Part shown: piece after piece, positions 36,797-48,371 of the stretch
Position numbering within the stretch: position 1 is the first letter of the stretch
Layout: each line of letters opens with the position of its first letter
NCBI GenBank assembly: GCA_026724425.1
Contig: JAIUCV010000574.1
Coordinates: 248,001 to 312,000 of the forward strand
Direction: 5' to 3'
Length of the DNA stretch: 64,000 nucleotides
Source: Erythrophleum ivorense
Lineage: Eukaryota; Streptophyta; Magnoliopsida; Fabales; Fabaceae
The notes under the pieces: generated by a model
The model's input: the letters and a program-made list of their open reading frames with translations, nothing else
What the model was told of the DNA's origin: nothing
The model's database searches: none
Position numbers and translations under genes: made by a program

Positions 36797-38927
36797 CTGA
36801 AATTTGACATCTTTCAGAAACAATATTTGGAAAATCAACAATTTTGTTATATATCAATGCAGCAAGATGTTAGTCTTACTAAAATAATGGAAATAATATG
36901 AGAAAAATACATTCTTCTGCAGTTTAATACTGACATTATCAAAATTTAATTTAATTGCCAATGAGCTTATAGTTCACATGACACAAGTCTCAGTCTTTTA
37001 GATTAAGATGGGCTTGATGTCAAGGATTCAATTTCAATCCCTATCCATGCCCGTTTCCCCACTTCCTGCTTCCAAGGCTTCGAGCCTCCATTATAACCAA
37101 ATTTTAATTTAATCACTATATTTCAGGCTTCTAACCTACGTTAAACAAGTTTGATTTCAATTCAAAAGTACAATTCATGAAATACACTAAATAAGGTGAA
37201 GTCCATTAGGTCTGGCTGAAATTACCAGGAGCCAAACCATGTAGTAAGTAGAATTAGTCAGCCTCATAAGACAAGAAGAAGACAAGCCCTTCATTTGATT
37301 TATTCCAATCTATAGTCTTGCTCAACTACGATAGATAGGTAATTATTAGTTCCAATTTGATGCGTAGTAAATAGAGGGATAAAGGCCAATATTATAGCTA
37401 TAATAACAGAACAAAAAAGGTTTTCATACATTGCTCTTAAAATACAAACCGATGCTTGGAAGACGTGAAACAGGCGTGTGAAAAGACTCATTCTTAATTG
37501 TGACTGTGGAATGAAATTATGCAGTAATTCTAACTCATCCTCTTAAAGTAGAGCTCCAAAAAGAAATTATCAGCTCAGATAAAGTGTCAGTGCCAACATC
37601 ATAAGGACACACATGTATATGTGTGCTGTGTGCATGTACGTGTGTATTTTTTTGAAATTATTTGGGCTACATTAGGAGTGTCCAAAAGCAATATCAATGA
37701 ACCTTCAAAATGCATGAAGCATTTGATTTGGAGCTCGTAGCATGTGATGTGATGTGCACTAAGACTCTAGGCACCCAGCAAAGTAAATTGAGAACAACTC
37801 ATAGAATGTGATATATAATATGCGCTGAGACTGAATATATCCACCAACAGAAACAGGAAGTCGAGAAGGCTTCTGATGGGCATACCAATAGCATGCCACA
37901 TGTTTAGGGCACTGAGACAAAAAAGGCTCCACAATTAGCTAATTCAGCAAAAAATGGCATCCAATCCTTGTATCTCTTAGCAGAAATACATAGGGTCAAT
38001 CTTGAGCACAAGCACTTCACAAGATTACCCCTACCAAGAACCTCCCAAGGATCATAAATGGCTACTAGCCCTCATAAGCTAGATTTTGATATGTAAATTC
38101 TCACAAAAAACTTTTAACTTCAAACTAACCAGGGGCCTTAGAGAAGAAAAAGATAAATTAAATTACATAAAACCATTTTCTACATAAAAATACGATGAGC
38201 CTAACCAGCATGGCAGTGACTTGATTCCACCCACCCTCAAAAAAGTTTGCAACCGTATCATGTTAATGAATCAAATGGTGAGAAATGTTTATATAGGAGT
38301 ATAATATCATGACTCAGAGGACTTATCCACTTGAGCCGTGAGAAGTGCAAATTAGAAGCGAAGCCAAGCCTTGAGGCACAAATTGATGGCCTGATGGTAA
38401 ATGATTAGGCAATTGGAAGCACACTTTGACCCTATAAAACTAACTTTATTGCTGTCATCATCACTGTCATCATCTTCAGCAACTTCCTTCATAATGTGGC
38501 TCTTTCATTTGGAACTGGGCTACCTTTAACAAAGCATAGTTCGTGGAGCGGAAAAAAAAAAATCTTTGTAATCAACTCACAGAAGCAGTATAACATGATT
38601 TTTAACTACGCGATGTCGGGAAATTATGGTTCTCAATTATCAGATTAATTCAACCAAAAGGCCTTATAGCCGAATGACTGCAACAAACCAATATCCTACT
38701 TGACAATCGAAAACCCAATCCAAGGTCTATCGGTAATTCCAAAAACGGATAAATAACAATCACGGAAACATCAATTTAAAATAAAATCCAAGGGACCAAA
38801 CACAGGAAATCAAAGACCACGTTCATGAAAACCTAAACGCACAACATAACAATCTCAAAATCGAAATAAAACCTCCAAACACCCAAATCAGAAACACTGA
38901 ATAAAGCACCAACCTGAGGAAACTCAC
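36797..38927 (-). other. Probable 3'-UTR intron of the membrane-protein gene
   Basis: Six bases after the stop codon the - strand has a strong donor, GATG|GTGAGT (intron begins 38927). An acceptor ATTTCAG|G ends at 36797, followed by about 190 bases of low-repeat sequence and the AATAAA. An intron this close to the stop would not be expected to trigger nonsense-mediated decay. The pairing is my inference; other acceptors in the 2.1-kb interval are possible. No coding sequence was recognised inside it. Confidence 0.4.
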
Positions 38928-38933
38928 CATCTT

Positions 38934-39317
38934 TCATTCCTGGCGAGGTTTCTCCGAATCAGATGAAGATGGAGGTGAAGATTCCTCGGAGCGAAAAGAG
39001 GGTATGGGATTCCCTCCTTTGATGACCCAACCAAGAGCAAAGAAGGTAGCCCCAGCTAGAATTGCACTGCCCCAAGCATGAGAGTACCATCTGCTGTACT
39101 GTTTGATGGCATACCTCCATTGATCTCTGAGAGTTGCCGCATCCGGATTCACCGCGTCAGGTGGGTTCGGATATTGAACCTTGTGGCCTGAAAATTTGTT
39201 TGAGCCGTGACTGTTGGAATGGCCATTGCTGATTTCAGTAGGGACCCCACCTGAGGAAGACGAAGAAGAAGGAGGAGGAGGAGCAGTGGAATGACTTTTG
39301 GAGTTAGTCTCACTCAT
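38934..39317 (-). CDS. Small single-membrane-span plant protein, unknown function
   Basis: 127 residues from an ATG at 39317 in a good context (CCACCATGAG). The open frame extends upstream to 39383 but without an ATG. Residues 1-45 are low-complexity Ser/Pro/His-rich. Residues 46-80 form a conserved-looking soluble block (YPNPPDAVNPDAATLRDQWR, then IKQYSRWYSHAWG). Residues about 81-99 form one hydrophobic helix (AILAGATFFALGWVIKG region), and the tail is Ser/Pro/Glu-rich. I recall similar short plant proteins of no known function but cannot name one securely. The topology suggests an organelle or endomembrane protein, with no experimental hint here. Composition and codon use are gene-like, in contrast to the surrounding AT-rich DNA. 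Confidence 0.85.
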   Translation of the reverse strand: MSETNSKSHSTAPPPPSSSSSSGGVPTEISNGHSNSHGSNKFSGHKVQYPNPPDAVNPDAATLRDQWRYAIKQYSRWYSHAWGSAILAGATFFALGWVIKGGNPIPSFRSEESSPPSSSDSEKPRQE

Positions 39318-39758
39318 GGTGGTAAATGGTAATTTAGTAAGGCCAGAGTTCCGGCTTTGATGGTCCTCACACGAGTCAAGCACCTCAAGGGGGAAATGGA
39401 ACTCTATCTTGCTAACTTCGCCATGTTTCAGAGAGGACAGGTGGGAATAGGCAAGGAGACAAACAGAGCTGTTCTTATTTTGCCAAAATTAATTTTTATT
39501 CTAAAAATTGGAGATTATTATTAATTTTATTTTAAAATTCTATTTTATGTCAATTTTGTGTTATCTGTTTGTTAAAATTTTTAACGTTATTCTAAATGTT
39601 AAACAAATTTTTCCAAAAAATATATTTTGTGTCTTTGTAGAATGATAGTTATTAAAGTATGATAAAAAAAAATTTATATGTTTACATGAATATTACATTA
39701 CATTATCTCATAACTCTAACTCTAACTCTAAATAACAGTGTTTTTATTTTTCTATCCC
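39318..39758. other. 5' UTR/promoter side of the membrane-protein gene
   Basis: Sequence up to about 39470 is relatively GC-rich and likely contains the 5' UTR and promoter (read leftward); beyond it is AT-rich. Four CTCTAA-type hexamers at 39713-39731 are not the plant telomere unit. Confidence 0.4.
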
Positions 39759-40322
39759 AAAAATATACGTTTAGTCCTTTAATTTTATTTGAATTTGAAT
39801 TTTATTGTTTAATTTTATTTATTTTTAATTCAATCTTTCAACTTTATCTTAAATTTCACTTTCATCTTTCAATTTTATTTAATTCCAATTTAATTCTTTA
39901 ACTTTGCTTCATGTTTCACTTTTATTTTTTAATTTTATTTTGTATTAATTTGACCATTAATTTTTTAAAAACTATTCAAATAATTTTTTTTTCTAACACT
40001 ATTAAATTAAAATGTTTAACAAAAAAGTTCTATGTGACTCATCGATAAAATAAAATGAAATCATTAGTTATATTTGAATAAATTGGACAAAAATAAAATT
40101 AACGGAAAAAATCAAATTTTTAAAAGATTAAATTTGAATCAAATTAAATTAAGGGATAAAAGTAAAATTTAAAATAAAATTTAAAGATTAAATTAAAACT
40201 AAATAAATTTAAAGAACGAAAGTCAAATCTAAGAAAATATTAAGAGATCAAATTAGAGCTAAATAAAATTTAAAGATAAAAATAAAATTAAAAATAAATT
40301 AAAGGACTAAAAGTATATTTTA
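39759..40322. mobile_element. Inverted-repeat element of about 0.56 kb
   Basis: AAAATATACGTTTAGTCCTT at the left matches the reverse complement of the right end (AAGGACTAAAAGTATATTTT) with one mismatch. The similarity continues inward as AT-rich arms: TTTAATTTTATT-type words on the left and AATAAAATTAAA-type words on the right. It has no coding sense, so it is MITE-like or foldback. A target duplication could not be read, so the superfamily is open. Confidence 0.6.
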
Positions 40323-41569
40323 ACCTTTTTTTATCTATAACCTTTTATTATTGAACAAACACCTTTCTTTTAGGCCAAAAATTAGAATCGATAAAGTTAT
40401 TAATTCTCAACTCAAAATATGTACATATAACAACACATCATTAATTTTTCTTAATTTAATCAACAAAATTAATATTTAAGATGATATTAAAAATTTTGAT
40501 AAATATAAAAGACAAAATTGACATACAATATATGTTTAGAACGAGAATGAAAACTAATCTACTCCACTACAAAAGCACCGGTTGTTTACATTCTTTTTTT
40601 AACCAAAAATACCCTCCCACACCAACTTGACGTCTATTCAGTTGCTAATTACAATATGTAACTTTTGTCTATCCAAAATATTCCCATTATTCATCTTCCT
40701 CTCCTTCAAATCTTTTAATTAGGATTATATGTAGTTATTGCACTTGTGAAGTTAGAGTGAGAGATAGGAATGTAAGTTCCATATAAAGTGAAACTCAGTG
40801 CTTATTTCTCTCTCTTTAGAATACAGTATTGTAAAGAATATATTTGACAATAGAAAAAGACACGCAAGCATCATGTCGTAATATCAGAAAGAACATGTTG
40901 CAAATTTAGAAAGTATTAGTCGTAATTTTAAAAAACATTAGTAATAATTTTGGTCCTTTAGTCCTTCAAAGAATTTATGTTTTAAAAATCTTTTAGAGTC
41001 ATTTTCACCAAGTTACAGTTTTTATGTCATTTTTTTTTCAAATTATTTGTCCTCTGTAAACCCAAGAAAGGTAAAAATCTTTCATAGCATCCCATCGAAT
41101 GCAGCATTGATTCTCTAGCATCTCAGTCACTGTCTCTATGCTTATGCAATTTCCTTGGGACCTACTTCTGCGTTATAAGATCTCAATGTTCCGTCCACCA
41201 ATGAAGGGGAGAAGGTGGGAGTTGATGGCAAGTCGAAACATTCTCCCTTTAGCGACAAAAAGAGGTAAGGAACATTCTGAAGTTTCAAAACAGCTGTTGC
41301 CTTCTATTCAATAACCTATTCCATTTAGTAATTAATTCCACCCAACTGGACCGAAATGCAGATCCTCTGCGTATAGGAGGATGCATATAGTGTGTGCATT
41401 CCAATCTGTTCAGATTTAATTTGGATGGTTTATATTTTATAATTTTTTTTATACAGAACATCCTTTTTTTGTTTTAAAATTTGAAAAAAAATATACACCA
41501 GATCCAGTTCTCACTGAACCCATATGATGCATCCTATTCCCCTTTATTTTTGTTCTAAACGATGGTTAG

Positions 41570-41601
<32 letters not shown>

Positions 41602-42876
41602 GATTGTCATCAAATTTTGCAGTTTCATTTATTGCTTTGGCTTTTTGGTTTTCCTTGGCATCTTTAAACATAAGAATAATAAAGTGAAGTTCAGAAGTGA
41701 AAATTTTTGTAAACCAAAGATATTCTCATTAACTCTACCATATTATTGAGTAATTTACTTGTTTTTGAAAAAAAAAATTGAAGGCGTGATAGGACAATGA
41801 TGTGTGCCTAAAGGAGATGACAAAGCCTTCTATTATTCTACATTAGATTCACCTATTTGAGAGTAAGTTTGTTTAATCTTTGGAGGTCCTCCTTTGTTAT
41901 GTGTCATTTCACTTCATTTTGATTCAATAAATTGATTAATATGGTTTCTATATTGTTTTATGTTCATGTGTATTCATGCTATGTTTGGAGACTATTTCTT
42001 AAATATCCACTTAGTAACAATTATCCTTTTAGTTCTTCATTTTTGTTTTTATATAATTTTTTTACTTTTAGTTAAGTAAAAAGTCACATTAATGTAATTA
42101 AAAATTAATTATTAAGAGGAGGCACCTAGTTTATAAGAGGTGCCTCCACTTATTAAAAAGAGTTGCTTTCCACTTTTTGTGTTACCAATTGCTAGCTAAG
42201 AAAGAGGGTATCTCTTTCTTTGAGAATATCTAATAAATTTGTCCCTTTCACAGTAAACATAAGTAAGATCTCCCAAATATCCATCATGTGTAGTGCTACT
42301 CTAAGCTTAGTGTAAGGCAAGACTTGCATCAGCCTTGACCTTCCTTGATAGTGGAAGCCTATGGCATCTAATTCTAATGCAACTCCTAGTAATAAATTCT
42401 ATTTTGAGAAAAGTGTTTTAGAGTTCCTAATAAACTTGTCCTTCATATTGTAAACTAAAATTAACTCACTTTCATCCTCTAAGGAAGTTGAGGTGGGAAA
42501 GTGGAATGAGGTCATCCCTTCTCTTAGAGTCAATGTAGTGCTAGCTACAAAATCATCACACCAAGGTTACTATGACTTCACAAGGAAGCAGTTCTCTTGA
42601 AGTGGGTTTAGCTTAGACCAAGTGCCATGTGTGATGCACAACTTAGATAGATAAGGAGTGCCTTTGAATGAGTGATCCTTAACCTTCTTTACCCAAGAAC
42701 AATACTTAGGAGTGGCCTGGTAAGATTGAACTAAAGGTGTGTCTTCATGTTAAACACAATTATTATGATTAAGCTAGGTAAGAGTTTAATAATTAGTAAA
42801 TAAAGTAGTTGCTCTAGCTGAGCTTATCCCTTCTCCCTAACCTTTCCTTCTTAAGGAGGTAGCATCTAGTGCTAAC
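40323..42876. other. Intergenic DNA, no certain gene
   Basis: Contains a 56-codon open frame at 41144-41314 (see findings), a GT/AT microsatellite at about 41571-41601, and patches of moderate complexity at 42.1-42.9 kb that I cannot assign. There is a short inverted repeat, GAGGCACCT...AGGTGCCTC, near 42119-42148. No RNA gene is recognised. Confidence 0.4.
41571..41601. repeat. (GT)n(AT)n microsatellite
   Basis: About six GT then ten AT dinucleotides in a row. Simple sequence repeat. Confidence 0.85.
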
Positions 42877-43876
42877 TGTAACATTTGGTAATTATTTAAT
42901 TGAGATTTATTAAGAAAATGAGGTTTATTATGAAATTATGGAGAAAACAATTTAAATTAAGAGTTCAATTAATTAATTTGGAAAATTTAGTAAAGTGCCT
43001 TAAGAAAATTTATTAAAGTCCACTTACCCTTAAAATATGATTAAATTGAGTTGGAAATAAATTTAATAGGGAGACTCCCTTTTTTTTAATTTTGGACCAA
43101 AGATGGCCCAGATATGGTAAAAACACTAGAGCCCACTAATTTGTTAGCCTAAAACATAGTCCATATAGCCCTAAATGACACTTATCTTCATTCATCTTTC
43201 ATCCTTTCAGCCCTTACACATGAGCAGAATTTTGGGGGGGTGGGGGGGGGGGGGGAGGGAGAGCTCCAAGGTTTTCAAGGCTTGCTAAAGGAGGAAGGAG
43301 GAAGATTTAGCTCAAATAAATTTAGAGAAACTTCATTACCCTTTTTCCTCTTCATTTTGGTTCGATTGGTTTATGATTTGGTTTCCATTTGTGAAATTGT
43401 AGGACATGAGATTTGGAGGTGTTGGAGTGTTTTGGATGAAGAAAAAGGAGGAGTAAAGCCACGATTTTGGTTGTTTTTCCTCCCAAAACTTTTCTTGAAG
43501 CTTGAGCTCTGTGTTTGGCTTTCTCTGTGTGTGAAAATGTGAAAATCCATTTGGAAAGCTTAGAGTTTGTTGTTTAAAATTAAGAGTTGTGATCCTAAGC
43601 AGCTTGGAAAGGCTTAGGTGTCCACTTAAAACTTACCAATAACTATTTAGGGAGTAAAGTGTATTTTGTAAGGTAATTAGTGGTTAACTTCAATGACATT
43701 TGTAAAAGAATCATATTGATGACTTGTACACACACACATATGTAAATGATGCTATAAATGGACTTGACTATTGTATCTATCAATTATGATGAACTGTGAA
43801 TCATGTCTTGGTAGATGGAGCCATGAATTGTGTCTTGACTATTTGTAGACCCTTGAATAGTGCTTAATAGGTCGTG
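42877..43876 (+). repeat. LTR H, outermost and interrupted (tentative)
   Basis: TGTAACATTTGG at 42877 resembles the starts of the large-LTR copies E and G but the body differs, so it is a relative or another family. It contains a G-rich run (43234-43255, broken by one T) and then a moderately complex stretch up to 43876, where copy E begins. Its end is not seen because E and everything nested in it intervene. A real 100-residue frame at 43240 is unlikely, as it starts in the G run. Confidence 0.35.
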
Positions 43877-44685
43877 TGTAATATTTGATTTTTTCAGAAA
43901 CTAAATTGAAACTGATATTGTGATATAAGAGAATCCTAAAACAAAGAAAATTAAAGCCAATTGATAATAGAATGTTAATTAGAGCACATAGAAATATGGT
44001 TAGGAAACTAATAATAACTTGAAATTATAGCCAAAACGGCTAAAAAAGGTGACCCAAAAACATAGTGACAAAATCGTAATTTCGGGAAGCTTTTAAGAAA
44101 CTTAAAGGAGGGAGTTTTAAATAATAAAATTGAGTTTACTATGATTTTCAAAGGCCTAGAAAACTCTAGAAACTATCAAAATAGTTAAAACTTTTCCAGA
44201 GTATAATTTAGATCGTTGGTTGATTTAAATTTTGACTGGATTGTTTGAGATTGTTCTAAATCTCATAAATTTGAAATAAAATATTTTTAATAAACCAGAG
44301 GACCTAAATTTTATAATGCAAAAGACAGTTCTAAAAAAAAAGCCAAAATGAATTCAAATAGAGAAAGGGAAATGGAATGGCAAAATTGAAATATAGAAAA
44401 ATTATAAAACCCTAGCTTATCCCTATATATATCACATCCCACCCTTCTCCCCTCACTTTGGCTGGCTTTGAGTAGCTACAAACCAAACCTAAGATGCATC
44501 CAAAGACCACCAAGAACCAAGGGGAAGAAAGGCCATCTAGGATAAGAAATTATGGAGATTTTTCCTATGATGTCTTTAAAAACTATTTTCCATTCTTTTT
44601 TCTTTTTCTTTCTATGGTCTTAGTTCTATAAAAGAGGTTTTGTTGTTGAAATCATGGAATAATGAACTCTTTAAAGGGAGATAAA

Positions 44686-47600
44686 TGTAACACCATAGTC
44701 ATCTAGATTCTCTAGCTCATTTCATAGTGACATTCCATGAAAAGGGAAAGTTAGCAAAGAAATTTAATTAAAATATTTCATTATTTTTGTGTTATGTCAG
44801 ACATAAAATTTGCATTTCATGTCCCGTGGACCATTTGGATTTGTCCATATCATTCTCCATTTTAATTACACATATAAAACTCAAAACTATCTCAAAATGT
44901 TGCCAAGAACTCGATCTTATAGTATATATACACAAAATAATACAAGTTAATTTTGGGTCTAGCTTGACAGATTTCTAGTGTCATTTTGGAAAATCATAAC
45001 TAAATCTAAAAAATTTGAAATCAAGCAATCCATAGCTTTTTGAAAAGCTTTGGATGTTAAATTTATACTAAAAATAATCCCAAGCCACAAAAACCTCATA
45101 TAAACCACGTTTGAAAATAGAAAAGTGGCAAAGGTCAAATTGTCCAGTGATTCTAATATAGGTTACTGATATAAATTTCAAAAATTCATAATTAATTCCA
45201 CAAAAGTCCAATATGGGCAAAATATACCAATTTGGAAAGGTATAGATGTTAACTAGGGGAAAAAATAGTTCTAGATTAATTCAGAAGCATTTAGATCTTG
45301 AAAATCAATGGAACAGTACTAGAGGTCTGACTATGCACCTAGAACAGACCTAAAATTTCAAAAAAAATGTATCTCCCTCTCTAGACCTTCAATTGGGGTG
45401 TTTTTAGTTGGTATAGGTCACTGTGATTATCTAATTGCTCTATATAAAATTTTATAGCTATTGGACACCACTTGCCCCATGGATGACAGAGATGCAATTT
45501 CCATCTATAATGCATAATGACAGTACCAAAATGGAAAATTTGGAAAACTTTAAAAATTCACCAAATATTCTCTAGAGCTCTAAATATTATAAAATTTAGC
45601 TTCCTAAAAAGCTTTTAATAAGATCTATATGCAGGCCAAATCTCATGAGGAAATTCGTTCATTTGGATAGATCTTGATGCAGGGTTGCAAAATACCACAT
45701 TTTGGCTTCTAAAAGGGTCCCAAATGGTCCATTTTTGCCTTTAGCTTTTATAGGGCCATTTGGGCATGTAAGAAAGCATCAAAATAACTTATTAAACATT
45801 TCTCAAAGGTCCACAAACCCAAATCTCACAATTTCACTAGTCATTCTTGCCATACAATGTCAAAACCATGCAACGTCATACATTTACTTCCAATTCTCAT
45901 AGATACCTTACATATTCATATAATTACACATGTTCAAGAGTTTATACATCATATACACCATGAAAATAAATTGTTTGACAACAATATGGCTAAAATACAA
46001 GCATTTTTAAACTTCTCTATCAATCTCCTTGCTTTCAAGTGTGGTGGCTCCCATTTCCTTGCTCTTTTGATCCACCTAGGCATATTAAGTAATGGGAAGG
46101 AATGAATGAGATTTTAAGAATCCTAATAGCTCTTTTCTCTTTCAACCATACATAAAGAACACAAATCCAAGTCTAAAAATGCATGCATAGATATCATGGA
46201 GTGCATAGTCATTCATGAAACATTTCTTGCACTCAAGAAGTCACACAAAGCATATATAAGCTTGCTAAGCAAGTGGTTTAGCCTCACCCATTCTCTTTGG
46301 GGATTTTGGACTTGCCTAACCCATTATCTTAAGGGACTTTTGACTAAAACTCACTCTTTAGAGGCTTCTGGCTTTGTCTTACCCATTCTTGCGGGGGTTT
46401 TTGACTCATCCTCACCATTGTTAAGGGACTTTTGGCTTCACCACACTTAAGCAAACTAAAACATGTTCATAAATCATCATTTAAGTGTATAACATAATAT
46501 TATGGCACCATGGCATATAGATACATGCTAAAACATCTTTCATGGCTTAAAACATGCACACATACATTCAAAGATAAGATAAACATTCACTTATGCATGA
46601 GAGAAAGAAGAGAGAGCTACCTTGGAGCTAATGTTATACACTTTCTCTTTAAATCTCTCTTCCCTTTTCTCGGCCCAACCAAGGAACTTGGGAGTACTAA
46701 CTTCTCTTGGCCTAAACACACCAAAAGAGATATGAATCATTCATAGGAACAAGCCTTGGCATCAAACATGCACTATATGAAGCTACTTGGTCTATGGCTC
46801 CATTATACTTCTATCAAGCACCTAATAAAGCAACTACAAGAATCTATGATCTTTGCTCCATTGTCTCCTTCAATCTATGACTTTTGACTCTATTTAAGCT
46901 CCTTGGAGTCATCACACAATTATTTTGAGGGGCCTAGCCAGAAGTTGTTTCATTATGCTACATTATGGAGCCTACATTTCTATTTCACTATCCATGGTTT
47001 CTAAAATTTTTCTAAGCCTCCTCTCATACTCTCCCATCATATATGATGCAAAACTAAGTTTGGAAGAAATTAAAACACTCTCTAGGTATACAAACCCTTT
47101 TAGGCTGAGGCTATGCTTCCAATTGGCACTAATGGAATTTGTTTGATTTCTTTGATGGAAGAAGTATGTGGGAGGCTTCCTTGATGTCTTTGGAACTCAC
47201 ACAAACTCTTAAACACCTTAAATCATAACTAGAAAGCTTCCTACAGACCAAGATGCAAGTGAAACTCTAGGTTAGATATCTTACAAATTAATGGTTCTTT
47301 TTCAGATTTCTTTGCATATTCTTGTTTCCCACACTCTAAATCCTAGGATTCATCCCTGGTTTGGTTCAAAATTCCATCCCTCTTGATTTTCCATATAGTG
47401 GGCAAAACACACATGCATGAGAACAAGAAGAAGCAAGCATGGAAGGAGGTGGTTTCTACCTTTATTCAAGTTTTCCTTGGATGCTCTTTTCCTTGCTTTG
47501 GTTCTCCTCTTTGAATTCAAACTCACCCCCTCTGTTCTGAGCTCAAAACAGAACCAACCTCATCAATAAAACCATAGAAAGAAAGGTGGAGAGGAGGAGA

Positions 47601-48371
47601 ATTAAGTTGCTAAAGGAAGGAGCATGAATTTCCACACTTTTCTTACCTTTTTCTTGGATTTTTCCTCTTTTTTTTTGCCTCCCATGATATGCCCTTCTTA
47701 GCAAAATTCTCCCCTAGTCTTAGATAGAATTTGGGTCAACTAAAATGAGGGAGAAGGGAGGATGCCACTTAAGAAGCATTTCATAAAAGAATTGTTCATT
47801 AAAAATTACATCGACGTCCCTATTTCGTGGCTTCTTCCTTTTAGGCTCATTTCAACTCCTTTTTGAGAACTGTCTTTTTCATCATAAAATTTAGATTCTC
47901 TAACTTATAAAATATCTTTAGAATCACTTAATTTGGGTATAAAACCTTCCTAAATGAACTAGTCAAAATTTGGGTCAACCGACATTCTAAATCATAAATT
48001 GAAGGGGTTTTAACTATTTTGAGGATTCTTATAGTATTTAGGGCATCTAAGAACCCTAAGAAACTCATTTTTACTATTTAAAAATCTTTCTTATGAGTTT
48101 TTAAAAAGTACCCAAAATTACAAAAATACCATTACGTTTCGTTACATTTTCGTTAAATTCCATATGGTTATTTTGATTTCAGTTTCAAGGAACTTCTGAC
48201 ATTTGATCATCATTATTTGAAGTCTAAAATATTATTTTAATTTTATTGGACTTCAAATCACTCTCTTTGGGGGACTTTCGTTTTGTATCCAGTGTGTTTT
48301 GTATGTTTACGGCGAAACTAAATGTTATGTTTCTTGTGTCTTCTCATGTTTTCGAAGGACTAGATATTACA
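44686..48371 (-). mobile_element. Solo large LTR copy A (3686 bp)
   Basis: Runs from TGTAACACCATAG to GATATTACA on the + strand. Its order of landmarks matches B and D: AAAATCATAACT near 44990, CTCTAGACCT...GGTG near 45380, the minisatellite block (46279-46446), GAGAGCTACCTT near 46612 and GGCGAAACTAAATGTTATG near 48310. The flanks are ATAAA and CTAAA, a 5-bp duplication with one mismatch. No gag or pol accompanies it, hence a solo LTR. It splits copy E. Confidence 0.8.
46279..46446. repeat. Minisatellite block in LTR A
   Basis: About six diverged units of roughly 25-30 bases combine GGGACTTTTGGC-like and CTCACCC-like words. The same block occurs at matching places in B, C, D and (inverted) E. 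Confidence 0.7.

Noticed and set aside
38430..38520. - strand acidic peptide (AEDDDSDDDSNK) as a possible exon
   Set aside because: Flanking frames stop quickly and no consistent splice sites or partner exons were found; it lies in the inferred 3'-UTR intron.
39318..39383. N-terminal extension of the small membrane protein
   Set aside because: The extension begins at GTG, not ATG; the ATG at 39317 has a much better context and is followed by a Ser-rich N terminus.
39713..39731. CTCTAA-type hexamer run resembling a telomere repeat
   Set aside because: Plant telomeres use CCCTAAA; this is only three to four copies of a different hexamer.
43240..43542. 100-residue frame starting in a G run
   Set aside because: Start lies in a low-complexity G tract, the sequence resembles an LTR interior and no domain is seen.
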